From Bacillus horti (GTDB taxonomy: Bacteria; Bacillota; Bacilli; Caldalkalibacillales; JCM-10596), in contig NZ_JAUSTY010000013.1 in NCBI RefSeq assembly GCF_030813115.1, forward strand, positions 62,001 to 126,000: a stretch of 64,000 bases of DNA. Reading direction: 5' to 3'. The translations under genes were made by a program, and so were the position numbers. This document shows positions 1 to 7,874 of the stretch, piece by piece. Positions within the stretch are counted from its first letter, which is position 1. Every line of letters starts with the position of its first letter. Under the pieces are notes generated by a model, which saw only the letters and a list, made by a program, of their open reading frames with translations, did not search any database and had not been told where the DNA came from.

Positions 1-6
1 GTTTGA

Positions 7-174
7 ATGTACGTATGCTGTGAGGAGCATTTAGAGCTTGCAATTGATCATTTTGTGGATGAATATGAGGATGCTCCAGATGTGTACAGGCTAGATGAAA
101 TAACTTTCAAGGCATGGGAAGCTCCTCCTACCTGCGATTTTTGCTCGGAAGCTCCCGTTTTCTTGGTTATTTAA
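7..174 (+). CDS. yyzF: CxxH/CxxC zinc-ribbon-like small protein (YyzF family)
   Basis: A 55-residue protein. A stop codon lies directly before the ATG, so the gene is complete although its ribosome binding site falls outside the window. Two metal-ligand-like pairs are visible: C-E-E-H near the N-terminus (residues 6-9) and C-D-F-C near the C-terminus. This is the hallmark of the small CxxH/CxxC family encoded just upstream of rlmH in Bacillus. The molecular function of the family is not established; metal binding is inferred from the motifs. The downstream neighbour rlmH supports the assignment. Confidence 0.85.
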   Translation: MYVCCEEHLELAIDHFVDEYEDAPDVYRLDEITFKAWEAPPTCDFCSEAPVFLVI

Positions 175-182
175 AAAACACC

Positions 183-302
183 CGTGGATAACTTTGTCCT
201 TTGCTCCGAAATATTCTGAAATATATGGCATAAAACGCTACACAGCAGGGCTTTACAAATATTTGCAAAGTTATACACACCCTGTGATCAACATGTGGAT
301 AT
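183..302. promoter_or_regulatory. Cluster of three DnaA-box-like 9-mers
   Basis: Three 9-mers each differ from the DnaA box TTATCCACA (or its complement TGTGGATAA) at one position: CGTGGATAA at 183-191, TTATACACA at 271-279 and TGTGGATAT at 294-302. They sit in the 272-base gap between yyzF and rlmH. From memory, the yydA (rlmH) region of Bacillus subtilis is one of the chromosomal DnaA-binding clusters outside oriC, which makes the location meaningful. Binding itself is inferred. Confidence 0.5.
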
Positions 303-446
303 CTTTATATTTTTGTCAAACTAGATCTTGTGTCAAGAATTTTTTCGTTGTATTTTGGCAACAACTTGTAGATTTGCCCGGGTGATTTTGACCAATTGTT
401 AGTAATATTACGTTCAAATAGATAGAACTAGAGGAGGACTCGCTTC

Positions 447-926
447 GTGCAGATCACAATCATCAGTGTGGGGAAGATCAAAGAAAAATACCTAAAGCTA
501 GGCATTGCAGAGTTCGAGAAGCGGTTAGGACCTTACTGTAAGCTTCAGATGATTGAGGTTGCGGATGAGCAGGCTCCAGAGCAAATGAGTGAGAAGGAAA
601 TTGAGCAGGTTAAGGAGAAGGAAGGACAGAGGATTCTACAGCAGATTAAAGCAGATCGGTATGTGATTGCCTTAGCGATTGATGGGGTGAATTGGTCTTC
701 TGAACAGTTAGCTAAAGAACTGGATCGTTTGGCTACGTATGGGCATAGTAGTATATGCTTTGTGATTGGTGGCTCAAATGGTCTGTCTGACGAAGTGCTG
801 AAGAGGGCGCAGGTGAAGCTATCTTTTTCGAGGATGACTTTTCCGCATCAGTTGATGAAGCTTATTTTAACGGAGCAGGTTTATCGGGCTTTTCGGATTA
901 ATCGGGGGGAGCCTTATCATAAATAA
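447..926 (+). CDS. rlmH: 23S rRNA (pseudouridine1915-N3)-methyltransferase RlmH
   Basis: A 159-residue SPOUT-class methyltransferase that methylates pseudouridine 1915 in helix 69 of 23S rRNA using S-adenosylmethionine. It is full length for the family. The N-terminal strand [15 protein letters not shown], the central [13 protein letters not shown] segment (SAM-binding knot) and the C-terminal [19 protein letters not shown] tail are all characteristic. The start is GTG at 447, preceded by GAGGAGG at 431-437. It lies downstream of yyzF in the same orientation, as in Bacillus. Confidence 0.97.
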   Translation: MQITIISVGKIKEKYLKLGIAEFEKRLGPYCKLQMIEVADEQAPEQMSEKEIEQVKEKEGQRILQQIKADRYVIALAIDGVNWSSEQLAKELDRLATYGHSSICFVIGGSNGLSDEVLKRAQVKLSFSRMTFPHQLMKLILTEQVYRAFRINRGEPYHK

Positions 927-1013
927 CGGCAAGTTGAGGCTGTTACGTGTTTGTAGGCGCCTGCAAAAGCGTGCTTGGTGGTACTGGGGGGGAGCCTCTG
1001 CTTGTGAGAAGCA

Positions 1014-1036
1014 AAAGCCCTCCGGGGCTTTCGTCT
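1014..1036 (+). terminator. Weak hairpin downstream of rlmH
   Basis: AAAGCCC at 1014-1020 can pair with GGGCTTT at 1025-1031 around a TCCG loop. The following bases (CGTCTTG) are only partly T-rich, so it is a weak intrinsic terminator at best. Confidence 0.35.
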
Positions 1037-1129
1037 TGACGGAAGGGGCTAGACAAAGAAACTACTTCATCTGCAAATTAGAGGGTGTTCCTTTTAAAAG
1101 CCAGCTGGAAAGTATACCAAACAGCTGAC

Positions 1130-1870
1130 TTATAATGTTTGACCGCTGTCCACGGTTATGATCTGACCGGTCATTGCTTCCTGTTCCAAAACAGCACAGA
1201 TCAGTTGGGCGATATCACGAGGCGTTGAAATCTGCTGCAGCAGAAGATGGGGGGCCAATCTCTTCATTTGTTCTTCCTTTCCGTCCCACCATCTTGTCGC
1301 AACGGCTCCCGGCACGACGCAGTTAACCCGAATAGCGGGAGCTAGAGCTCGGGCTAAAGATTTCGTAAGTCCATGAACCGCTGATTTGGATACGGCGTAG
1401 GGAAGCGAGGAGCCTAGTCCTGTCTGCCCGGCGATGCTACCAACATTTACATTCGCTCCCTGGTTATTCTTCTTCATGAAGGGAGCGACAGCCCTCGCGC
1501 AGTAAAACATGCCCTTCACGTTCACATCGAACAAATTGTCCCATACCTCCTCCGTTGCTGACGCTAAATCATCCATCGGAATATGTCTGGTGATACTAGC
1601 ATTATTTACGAGTAGGTCGATCTTACCGAATTTATGTACGGCCGTCTGGACCATGGTTTCTACTTCCTTGTCCTGGGAAACATCAGCTTGTATGGCTATA
1701 GCACGCCCGCCTTTATCATTGATCCATTGGACGGTTTCTTCCGCATCGGATTGAGAACGTGAATAATTCACAATAACGGTTGCCCCCCGTTCGGCTAGCA
1801 TGAGACTTGTCGCTCTTCCGATCCCCGTACCGCCGCCAGTAACAAGGCCGACCTTACTTTTTAATTTCAT
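1130..1870 (-). CDS. SDR family oxidoreductase (FabG-like)
   Basis: A 246-residue classical short-chain dehydrogenase/reductase. Visible features are the Rossmann glycine motif TGGGTGIG near residues 11-18, the NNAS motif, a catalytic serine in the NVGSIAG stretch and the catalytic YAVSK tetrad residues. It should reduce or oxidise a carbonyl/alcohol substrate with NAD(P)H; the substrate is not predictable. The ribosome binding site GGGGGAGTGGAG precedes the ATG. It is divergent from the LysR gene at 1993, which suggests that regulator controls it. Confidence 0.88.
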   Translation of the reverse strand: MKLKSKVGLVTGGGTGIGRATSLMLAERGATVIVNYSRSQSDAEETVQWINDKGGRAIAIQADVSQDKEVETMVQTAVHKFGKIDLLVNNASITRHIPMDDLASATEEVWDNLFDVNVKGMFYCARAVAPFMKKNNQGANVNVGSIAGQTGLGSSLPYAVSKSAVHGLTKSLARALAPAIRVNCVVPGAVATRWWDGKEEQMKRLAPHLLLQQISTPRDIAQLICAVLEQEAMTGQIITVDSGQTL

Positions 1871-1935
1871 AATAACTCCACTCCCCCTATGCCTTTTATA
1901 TTATTCATTGTAAAGGTTGTACTAGTATTTGTATA

Positions 1936-1963
1936 ATTGAACTAATTGAAGCATTTGTTCAAT
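1936..1963. promoter_or_regulatory. Inverted repeat in SDR/LysR divergent promoter region
   Basis: ATTGAAC (1936-1942) and GTTCAAT (1957-1963) form a perfect 7-base inverted repeat with a 14-base spacer, between the divergent SDR and LysR genes. LysR-type regulators usually bind dyads of this kind in such intergenic regions. Assignment as the operator is inferred from position and symmetry. Confidence 0.5.
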
Positions 1964-1992
1964 AATGTTGAAGTGGTTAAGGGGGATGGACT

Positions 1993-2898
1993 GTGGATCT
2001 TAACACGTTAAAAACTTTCCAAATGATTGTGAAATACGGAAGCTTTAACCGCGCGGCACAAGAAATGAATTATGCGCAATCTACCGTCACGATGCAAATT
2101 CAAAAGCTTGAGTCTGAACTGGGCGTTAAGCTAATAGAGCGTGGTAAAGAAATCGGTCTGACGGGAGCCGGTAGGCTGTTTTACGATCAGAGCTTACAAA
2201 TCACAAAAAATATGGAGTATCTTCAGACCAGTTTATCCAATGTGAAATCAGGCGACGCAGGACATATACGCATAGGGGTAACGGAGCCAACGGCTAGTTA
2301 TCGTTTACCTGGTGTTCTGAGGAATTTTATGTCCGAGCATCCGAATATCCGCATTTCCGTGGAAATTTCGAATACTCCGATCCTTAGAGAGCGGATCCTC
2401 AAAGGAGAAATTGATTTTGCGCTTTCTGCGGCACCTGACTTGGGATCCGAGTTATATTTCGAGCCTTTATTCAAGGAAGAGTTCGTGGCATTGATGCCCG
2501 AGAATCATCCACTTGCTCAGAAAGAGGTGATAGTGCCGGAGGAGTTTCGGGGGTATCGTCTGCTTATCACATCAGCGACTTGTCCATATCGCAGGAAGCT
2601 GGAGATGGTATTACAGGAAAATGGGAACGTCATGCTGGATACCATGGAGATCGGTAGCATGACGGCGTTAAAATATTATGTACAGAACGGGTTAGGGATC
2701 GCGCTCGTCCCTAAAATTATGATTGAACCCGAAATAAGTGGGACTACGGTTAGGATGGTCAGTGGAAGCCTTATATTCATGACATTCGGGATCTTGTGCA
2801 AAGCATCGGCATATCCGTTGCAACTGGCTAGTGGAAAGCTGTTTCAACAGCTCAAACTCCATCTAAAAAGAAGGACAATTTCCTGCATTCGAACATAA
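1993..2898 (+). CDS. LysR family transcriptional regulator
   Basis: A 301-residue LysR-type regulator with an N-terminal winged helix-turn-helix (residues 1-60, including FNRAAQEMNYAQSTVTMQIQ) followed by a periplasmic-binding-protein-like effector domain from about residue 90 (HIRIGVTEPTASYRLPGVL). Length is normal for the family. The GTG start at 1993 follows an AAGGGGGATGG ribosome binding site. It is transcribed divergently from the SDR gene at 1130-1870, its most likely target. The effector is unknown. Confidence 0.92.
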   Translation: MDLNTLKTFQMIVKYGSFNRAAQEMNYAQSTVTMQIQKLESELGVKLIERGKEIGLTGAGRLFYDQSLQITKNMEYLQTSLSNVKSGDAGHIRIGVTEPTASYRLPGVLRNFMSEHPNIRISVEISNTPILRERILKGEIDFALSAAPDLGSELYFEPLFKEEFVALMPENHPLAQKEVIVPEEFRGYRLLITSATCPYRRKLEMVLQENGNVMLDTMEIGSMTALKYYVQNGLGIALVPKIMIEPEISGTTVRMVSGSLIFMTFGILCKASAYPLQLASGKLFQQLKLHLKRRTISCIRT

Positions 2899-3141
2899 CT
2901 TGCCGATCCCCCCGCCGCGGTGAACTGTACCATAACTCGACGAGATACAAGTATATGATGGAAGTTTTAGAACTTGCCCATTTAAAGGAGTTGAATGGAA
3001 GGAAGTGCATTTTGAGGTGTTCTCATTTTCAAATATCAATGAAATAAGTTCAGGTATATTCAGAATAACTAGATAACAGGAAGAAACTTCCACTCTTTCT
3101 GTCGAATCTTGTAAAGATAATTTATACAGAAGGAGTTTTGG
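2899..3141. other. Intergenic stretch without a supported gene
   Basis: Only short open frames without a convincing start or family resemblance are present here. One frame is open for 46 codons up to a TAA near 3075 but has no start codon. I see no clear hairpin terminator or promoter. Confidence 0.4.
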
Positions 3142-3222
3142 ATGGCTAAAAGGCGTAGAAGAAAGAAAAAAGTAGACTTTGTAGAAGCCTTAACAGGTAG
3201 ATTGCTAGCAACCAAAAGGTGA
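3142..3222 (+). CDS. Possible 26-residue basic peptide
   Basis: ATG at 3142 is preceded by an AGAAGGAG-type ribosome binding site (around 3129-3135). It opens a 26-residue frame beginning MAKRRRRKKKV and ending at TGA 3220-3222. Eleven of the residues are Lys or Arg. No family is recognised. It is followed after 7 bases by a second mini-frame with its own ribosome binding site. It may be a leader peptide or a chance frame. Confidence 0.25.
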   Translation: MAKRRRRKKKVDFVEALTGRLLATKR

Positions 3223-3229
3223 GGGAACA

Positions 3230-3304
3230 ATGATAGATATCATTCAGGGATATTTGATGCAAGCGGCGAGTGTTGTCATTTTGATTTTCCAGGAACAATA
3301 TTGA
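3230..3304 (+). CDS. Possible 24-residue hydrophobic peptide
   Basis: ATG at 3230 follows AAGGTGAGG (3217-3225), a good ribosome binding site, and encodes 24 residues with a hydrophobic middle (LMQAASVVILIF). It lies between the basic mini-frame at 3142 and the Nudix gene at 3342, in the same orientation. No homology is recognised and it may not be expressed. Confidence 0.25.
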   Translation: MIDIIQGYLMQAASVVILIFQEQY

Positions 3305-3341
3305 AAGAGAAGTTAGTCTAATGAAAATGGAGGTTTTTGAA

Positions 3342-3833
3342 ATGGGCTTCCCAACACATATTGTATCTGCAGGTGGAATTGTTGAGGATGGGAACGGAAA
3401 TATCTTATTGGTAAAAACACGTGACGGTGGTTGGGTGTGCCCCGGTGGACAAGTAGAAGTTGGAGAAAATCTGATGGATGCTTTGGCTCGTGAAATTAAA
3501 GAGGAAAGTGGCATTGAGGCCACGGTCAGCTATTTAATTGGTGTCTATTCGAATACAGGTATTTTTAAATGGTATGACGGTGTGACTGATGTTCCTACAC
3601 AAGTAATATTTGAATTTGTATGTAAACCCGTTGGCGGGAAGCTGTTAGCGGTTACGGAAGAAACAACCGATAGCCGATGGGTGCCGAAAGATGAAGTTCT
3701 TGATTTCATAACACAGCCAGCTATTCGGGCTCGCTATCAGGCTTATTTGGAGTTTAATGGAATGGTGAATTACATGGATTATATAACGAGTCCAGAGTTC
3801 AAAATCAAGCATCAAGCAGGTATATCGAAGTAA
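3342..3833 (+). CDS. Nudix hydrolase
   Basis: A Nudix-fold pyrophosphohydrolase that should cleave a nucleoside diphosphate linked to another group. The Nudix box G-x5-E-x7-R-E-U-x-E-E-x-G-U is complete in the stretch GQVEVGE...REIKEESGI. I chose the ATG at 3342 over one at 3321 because a GGAGG (3329-3333) sits at ideal distance before it; this gives 163 residues. Substrate specificity cannot be read from the sequence. Confidence 0.9.
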   Translation: MGFPTHIVSAGGIVEDGNGNILLVKTRDGGWVCPGGQVEVGENLMDALAREIKEESGIEATVSYLIGVYSNTGIFKWYDGVTDVPTQVIFEFVCKPVGGKLLAVTEETTDSRWVPKDEVLDFITQPAIRARYQAYLEFNGMVNYMDYITSPEFKIKHQAGISK

Positions 3834-3845
3834 GTTAGCAGAAAA

Positions 3846-3876
3846 GCCCTTTCTACCTGTTCGTCAGTAGAAGGGC
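3846..3876 (-). terminator. Hairpin terminator between Nudix and SDR genes
   Basis: GCCCTTTCTAC (3846-3856) pairs, with one bulge, with GTAGAAGGGC (3867-3876). Read on the minus strand the stem is followed by TTTTCTG, so it fits as the terminator of the SDR gene at 4044-4793. It may also slow + strand transcription from the Nudix gene. Confidence 0.6.
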
Positions 3877-4043
3877 CAAGCGCTACTCTATAAAGTAACT
3901 TTGCTTTCTTCCTTGAAGACGAGATCTACGATGCTTGAACAGCACGAAGGAGACCCGTCACTGCCGACGTTCTTCATTTCTTCCAGAGTAATCTGTTTTT
4001 ACGATCAGCTGAGAGAAAGAGGGGGAGAGCATGAAGAACACTC

Positions 4044-4793
4044 TCAGCCCCGCGCCATCGAATTTGCAAGTACATCCGGAAAGAATTTTCCGCCAAAGCG
4101 CAAAACCTTGGATAAGCCCGGAACAACCCGCTTTTTGTTTTTCTCCATCCCTTTGAGGCCATGCTTTACGAGCGTATCTAGGCTCATGCTGGGAATGGGA
4201 CCTTCGTTTTCAGGTAGAAGGTTTGTTTCCGCAACGAGAGGAGGGACAAGCTCCATAACGTGAATATTTTTCCCAGCTTTCTTGAGTTGGATTCTTAGAG
4301 CGTCAGAAAACATATGCACTCCCGCCTTTGTTGCCGAATAAACGGGATGAAGGGGTGAAGTGACGTAGGAAAGACCAGAGCTTACCGTTACAATCATCGC
4401 TTCACTTTGTTGGGCTAATTGGGGGAGCAGCGCTTCAGTCATCCAGATGGTCCCGTTTAAGTTTGTTTGAATCTCGGCCGTAGTTCTCTCCAAATCAAGG
4501 CTATCGTCTATCAATTTGAATTCACGCATAATCCCTGCCGAATTGAATAGGATTGAGGCTTCAGGATAGCGGTCACGTAGAAATGCGGCCATTTCACGAA
4601 CAGAGCCCGGATTGGAAACATCTCCTTGTAGTCCAATGAGCCCCTTATGTTTTTTCGTTACTTGATTAAGGGTTGTTTGATTACGCCCGATGACGATCAC
4701 TTTATTACCACCACTCAAAAATTTCAAGGCGAAGGCAAGACCGATGCCCGAAGTACCACCCGTAACGATAATTGTACGATTTAAAAGTTCCAT
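4044..4793 (-). CDS. SDR family NAD(P)-dependent oxidoreductase (DltE-like)
   Basis: A 249-residue short-chain dehydrogenase with TGGTSGIG at residues 11-18, NSAG in place of the usual NNAG, a catalytic serine in VTVSSGLS and YSATK. The overall shape is closest to DltE-like oxidoreductases; substrate unknown. The ATG follows AGGAGGAG. The gene is divergent from the TetR gene at 4920 and its upstream region carries two matching palindromes, so TetR control is very likely. Confidence 0.88.
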   Translation of the reverse strand: MELLNRTIIVTGGTSGIGLAFALKFLSGGNKVIVIGRNQTTLNQVTKKHKGLIGLQGDVSNPGSVREMAAFLRDRYPEASILFNSAGIMREFKLIDDSLDLERTTAEIQTNLNGTIWMTEALLPQLAQQSEAMIVTVSSGLSYVTSPLHPVYSATKAGVHMFSDALRIQLKKAGKNIHVMELVPPLVAETNLLPENEGPIPSMSLDTLVKHGLKGMEKNKKRVVPGLSKVLRFGGKFFPDVLANSMARG

Positions 4794-4812
4794 ATATAAG
4801 CTCCTCCTTTGC

Positions 4813-4840
4813 AGGTTACATTTACGAATATTTGTAACCT
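4813..4840. promoter_or_regulatory. TetR operator 1 (palindrome)
   Basis: AGGTTACA (4813-4820) and TGTAACCT (4833-4840) form a perfect 8-base inverted repeat with a 12-base spacer, just upstream of the SDR ribosome binding site. The same core GTTACA-N12-TGTAAC recurs at 4868-4891, which argues for a dedicated operator. Confidence 0.8.
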
Positions 4841-4866
4841 GTGATTTATTTTAGCATACAACCCTG

Positions 4867-4892
4867 AGTTACAAAAGTCAATAGTTGTAACT
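4867..4892. promoter_or_regulatory. TetR operator 2 overlapping divergent promoters
   Basis: AGTTACA (4867-4873) and TGTAACT (4886-4892), again with a 12-base spacer. Its centre is 53 bases (about five helical turns) from operator 1. It covers the -35 elements of both divergent promoters: TTGACT of the SDR promoter on the minus strand (4876-4881, -10 TATGCT at 4853-4858, spacer 17) and TTGTAA of the tetR promoter (4885-4890). Confidence 0.8.
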
Positions 4893-4913
4893 TGGAGTGT
4901 CAATCTGTATAAT
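4885..4913 (+). promoter_or_regulatory. tetR promoter giving a leaderless mRNA
   Basis: TTGTAA (4885-4890), 17-base spacer, TATAAT (4908-4913). With the usual 6-base gap the start of transcription is at 4920, which is the A of the ATG start codon. No Shine-Dalgarno sequence precedes that ATG, consistent with a leaderless transcript. Confidence 0.6.
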
Positions 4914-4919
4914 AAAAGT

Positions 4920-5468
4920 ATGAAAAATTTAAGCAGAGAACTCATTATGGAAACCGCACATCGAATGGTTATAGAACAAGGGATGGAGAAGGTTAATTTG
5001 TCAAAAGTCGGCTCTGAATTAGGGACGACACATGCAGCGATTTACAAGTATTTTTCGGGGAAGGAAGAGCTGTGGACTGAGCTTGCGCTGTCGTGGCTGG
5101 ATCATGAACTGGCAGGGCTTTTTCCATTTAATACGGAGAAGTATTCGTCTAAGAAGGATATTGTGCATGATTGGTTATGGGTATTAAGTCAATCAAAATA
5201 TGAGGCGTATGTACGTGAGCCTGAAATGTTTAAGCTGTATACAGCGTATATCGATCGGAATCCAGCGGTACTTGTTAGGCACATCGGAGATTTGATAGGG
5301 AGCCTAAAGGCAGCTAGTGGCATTGAGGATGATGGACGCTTGTATGCATTTTTGATGGCCTTTTCTTATTTTTCCGCACCAGCTTATGCGGATAATTGGT
5401 TGCGTATGGATTTTAAAGCAGAGTTTGAATCTGTATGGAAGCTGATTGAAGCAGGAGTTGAAGATTAG
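4920..5468 (+). CDS. TetR/AcrR family transcriptional regulator
   Basis: A 182-residue TetR-type repressor. The N-terminal helix-turn-helix is clear (VNLSKVGSELGTTHAAIYKYFSGKEEL, about residues 25-51); the C-terminal helical ligand-binding part has no assigned ligand. There is no ribosome binding site and the promoter places +1 at the ATG, so translation is probably leaderless. It is divergent from the SDR gene at 4044, with two identical-spacing operators between them, implying repression of both genes until an inducer binds. Confidence 0.9.
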   Translation: MKNLSRELIMETAHRMVIEQGMEKVNLSKVGSELGTTHAAIYKYFSGKEELWTELALSWLDHELAGLFPFNTEKYSSKKDIVHDWLWVLSQSKYEAYVREPEMFKLYTAYIDRNPAVLVRHIGDLIGSLKAASGIEDDGRLYAFLMAFSYFSAPAYADNWLRMDFKAEFESVWKLIEAGVED

Positions 5469-5514
5469 TAACATAGTTGAAAAGAAAGAATTATTCAGGC
5501 TATACAGAGAGAGG

Positions 5515-5550
5515 AGAGGAGTTGTTATCAGATGACTGCTCTTCTTTTTT
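5515..5550 (+). terminator. tetR terminator
   Basis: AGAGGAG (5515-5521) pairs with CTCTTCT (5539-5545, one G-T pair) and is followed by a run of six T up to 5550. Confidence 0.5.
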
Positions 5551-5665
5551 GATGAGATTATAGACTATGGTTGTGTGCTTTATATTTATAAACTGACTCG
5601 GGCAGAAGCCGTTGTTGTGCTGCTAAGATCTAATGATCTATTCAACAGTCTTACTAGACAAAATA

Positions 5666-5701
5666 AAGGAGCTGTTCGCCACAGTGAGAGAACAGCTCCT
5701 T
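5666..5701 (-). terminator. DUF1259 gene terminator
   Basis: AAGGAGCTGTTC (5666-5677) and GAACAGCTCCTT (5690-5701) form a perfect 12-base stem. On the minus strand it is followed by TATTTTGT, fitting the gene ending at 5713. Confidence 0.75.
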
Positions 5702-5712
5702 GTCATTTTACA

Positions 5713-6099
5713 TCATCTTAGAACCTTAAATGCTTCTGCAACTTTACGAGCAAAATTTAAGGGTGGTTCAACAGATTGAAAGTGAATATAAAGAATGGTT
5801 GGTTTAGTGAATAGCCAATGATTATGAAGAGCACTGATGATGATACCGTTTCTAATTAATAGGCTAGAAAATGCCGGTACTTCTTCTTCAAGTAGTACTG
5901 TTTCACCAAGATTAAGTGCATGACCATCATGATCCAAGGATTCAAACGATACTTCTGCATGAAGCTCACCACGGCTAGGACGACCTTGAATGGTAACGTT
6001 TAGCTGGCGCTCAATTTCTACAGTGCAAACCCCATTGTTAATCTTTGGAGTTTCATTAAGGATTTGACCAAATTGTTGGCAAAGTTTATTGATATCCAT
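5713..6099 (-). CDS. DUF1259 (LppY/LpqO-like) domain protein
   Basis: A 128-residue protein matching a single DUF1259 unit. The characteristic part is the C-terminal half, with a V-S-F-E-S-L-D-H core and LIRNGIIISALHNHWL followed by ILYIHFQSVEPP. Many family members carry two such units and a signal peptide; this one has a single unit and no signal peptide, so it is probably cytoplasmic. Function is unknown. The start follows AAAGGAG. Confidence 0.75.
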   Translation of the reverse strand: MDINKLCQQFGQILNETPKINNGVCTVEIERQLNVTIQGRPSRGELHAEVSFESLDHDGHALNLGETVLLEEEVPAFSSLLIRNGIIISALHNHWLFTKPTILYIHFQSVEPPLNFARKVAEAFKVLR

Positions 6100-6170
6100 A
6101 AAAGCTCTCCTTTACTATCAATTTGTTTTAATTTATGATTTGGGCTAAAGTTTAGTAGCTTGTAAATATA

Positions 6171-7018
6171 AGTGATTTCTTTACATAAGGAAAGAAAGTC
6201 ATTACAATAACAATAATATTGAGATAAGAAATATCATAGAAAAGAGGTAAGGTCCATGGCTCAATCGATTAAAGGAAAAACAGCACTCATTACGGGAAGT
6301 GGTAAAGGCATTGGGAAAGCAACGGCAATTGCTCTTGCAAAAGAAGGAGTTCATGTTGGACTGATGGCTCGAACAGAAGCGGATTTAAAGAGTTTGGCAG
6401 CTGAAATTGAACCAACTGGAGTGAAAGTAGCTTATGCTACAGCTGATATTGCTTCACTTGAACAGGTAGAGAAAGCAGTGGGTTCGCTCACGAGTGAAGT
6501 AGGTTCATTTGATATATTAATTAATAATGCAGGGATTGGAAGGTTCGGTGGCTTTCTTGATCTCTCTCCTGAAGAATGGAAAGCGATCATTGATGTCAAT
6601 CTCATGGGAACCTACTATGTAACCAGAGCTGTTCTTCCACAGCTTATTGAAAAAAACGGTGGAGATATCATTAATATTTCTTCAACGGCTGGTCAAAAAG
6701 GTGCGCCTCTAACAAGTGCGTATAGTTCCTCCAAATTTGGTGTACTCGGATTAACGGAGTCACTAGCATTAGAGGTTCGCAAGCATAATATTCGGGTGAC
6801 TGCGTTAACACCAAGCACGGTTGCTACTGAGCTAGCGGTTAAAGCGAATCTAACAGACGGTAACCCAGAAACGGTCATGCAACCAGAGGATTTAGCGGAA
6901 TTTATCGTTTCCCAGCTAAAGCTTCATCCACGTGTATTTATTAAGTCAGCCGGATTATGGTCTACTAACCCTTAAATAAAAGGTGAAAGCTAGAGTTCAA
7001 AACAGTCGAACTCTTCAT
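6171..7018 (+). repeat. Duplicated segment, copy 1 (SDR gene plus flanks)
   Basis: Bases from the AGTGATTTCTTTACATAAGG upstream element to the TTCAAAACAGT...TTCAT downstream element match the segment at about 11887-12732. Edges are judged by eye. Confidence 0.8.
6256..6975 (+). CDS. SDR family oxidoreductase (3-ketoacyl-reductase-like), copy 1
   Basis: A 239-residue short-chain dehydrogenase with TGSGKGIG (residues 14-21), NNAG, a catalytic serine in NISSTAG and YSSSK as the Tyr/Lys motif. It differs from the copy at 11971-12690 at 9 of 239 residues (96% identity), and the similarity continues about 85 bases upstream and 40 bases downstream, showing a recent segmental duplication. The ATG follows AGAGGT. 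Substrate unknown. Confidence 0.9.
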   Translation: MAQSIKGKTALITGSGKGIGKATAIALAKEGVHVGLMARTEADLKSLAAEIEPTGVKVAYATADIASLEQVEKAVGSLTSEVGSFDILINNAGIGRFGGFLDLSPEEWKAIIDVNLMGTYYVTRAVLPQLIEKNGGDIINISSTAGQKGAPLTSAYSSSKFGVLGLTESLALEVRKHNIRVTALTPSTVATELAVKANLTDGNPETVMQPEDLAEFIVSQLKLHPRVFIKSAGLWSTNP

Positions 7019-7054
7019 AGGTACTTCGTAGGAAGTGAGCCGCACAATAAATAT

Positions 7055-7114
7055 GCTCTCCTGTGGTAGACAGTTTACATAATAAAAACTGTTTATTATA
7101 AGGAGAGCTTTTTT
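7055..7114 (+). terminator. Terminator downstream of SDR copy 1
   Basis: GCTCTCCT (7055-7062) pairs with AGGAGAGC (7101-7108), followed by TTTTTT (7109-7114). An inner stem CAGTTT/AAACTG (7071-7076 and 7086-7091) extends the hairpin. Confidence 0.75.
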
Positions 7115-7262
7115 ACATTTATGAAAAAGAATGACCTCTCCTAAAGGAATTTCGGTAATGGGACACGAATTTGATAGATGAACCAAAAATGTTGAATTAG
7201 TAAACAGATTGGTGAAACAAAGTATTTGCTGATTGGAAGAAAACCAGTAGGGGGGTAACATT

Positions 7263-7637
7263 TTGAAAGCAATTATTTCTGGTTTATTCATTATCGTTGG
7301 GATCATTCACATGCTCCCTGTCATCGGTGTTTTGGGAGCTGACCGACTCACCGCTCTTTATGGTATTCCGGTTCAGGAGACTAATCTTGTCATCCTAATG
7401 CGACACCGTGCGGTGCTCTTTGGACTGCTCGGTCTGTTTTTAGTTTATGCTGCTTTTAAGCCTGCGTTGCAGCCACTCGCACTCATTGGAGGTTTCATCA
7501 GTGTAGCCTCATTCATTCTGATTGCTTATTCGGCAGGGGGCTTCAACAGTGAGATCAAAACCGTCGTGCTCGTGGATATCGTTGCTCTCGTTTGTTTAGT
7601 GCTTGCGTTCGCCTTACGATTTGTTGTACGAGACTAA
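7263..7637 (+). CDS. Small four-helix integral membrane protein
   Basis: A 124-residue hydrophobic protein with four likely membrane helices (residues 3-25, 45-65, 70-90, 98-118). It starts at TTG 7263, preceded by the strong ribosome binding site AGGGGGG. It is monocistronic between two terminators. I do not recognise the family and assign no function. Confidence 0.75.
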   Translation: MKAIISGLFIIVGIIHMLPVIGVLGADRLTALYGIPVQETNLVILMRHRAVLFGLLGLFLVYAAFKPALQPLALIGGFISVASFILIAYSAGGFNSEIKTVVLVDIVALVCLVLAFALRFVVRD

Positions 7638-7670
7638 CTTTCTTTTCCTAATCACAGCAAAGTATATGAG

Positions 7671-7705
7671 AAGTTCAAGCAGATAGCGTGCTTGGACTTT
7701 TCTTT
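7671..7705 (+). terminator. Terminator of the small membrane protein gene
   Basis: AAGTTCAAGCA (7671-7681) pairs with TGCTTGGACTT (7689-7699, one G-T pair), followed by TTCTTTT. Confidence 0.7.
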
Positions 7706-7800
7706 TGCTCATAATCTTTTATATGTGCTATGGTCGTGTATGAAGTAAGAACACACTGCCTATACGTAACTGCTCATCATGTGCAGGGTGCTAAATTAAC

Positions 7801-7856
7801 ATTACATAAAGTAATATATAATTGACATTTTGTAATATGGAGTGATATAGTGTAAT
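7801..7856 (+). promoter_or_regulatory. Promoter and repeated operator of the XRE/DUF2178 operon
   Basis: A sigma-A promoter TTGACA (7822-7827), 18-base spacer, TATAGT (7846-7851). Upstream lies the palindrome ATTACATAAAGTAAT (7801-7815). The element GTAAT recurs at 7811, 7832 and 7852, spaced 21 and 20 bases, on one face of the helix. This suggests autoregulation by the XRE protein at 7875. Confidence 0.5.
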
Positions 7857-7874
7857 CAAAGGAGATGGGGCATC

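Noticed and set aside
194..385. 63-codon open frame between yyzF and rlmH
   Set aside because: No ribosome binding site, odd composition, and it overlaps the DnaA-box-like cluster. Treated as chance.
934..1128. 64-codon open frame after rlmH
   Set aside because: No ribosome binding site and it runs through the hairpin at 1014-1031.
3901..4263. 120-codon open frame on the + strand
   Set aside because: Antisense to the well-supported SDR gene at 4044-4793 and has no coding character of its own.
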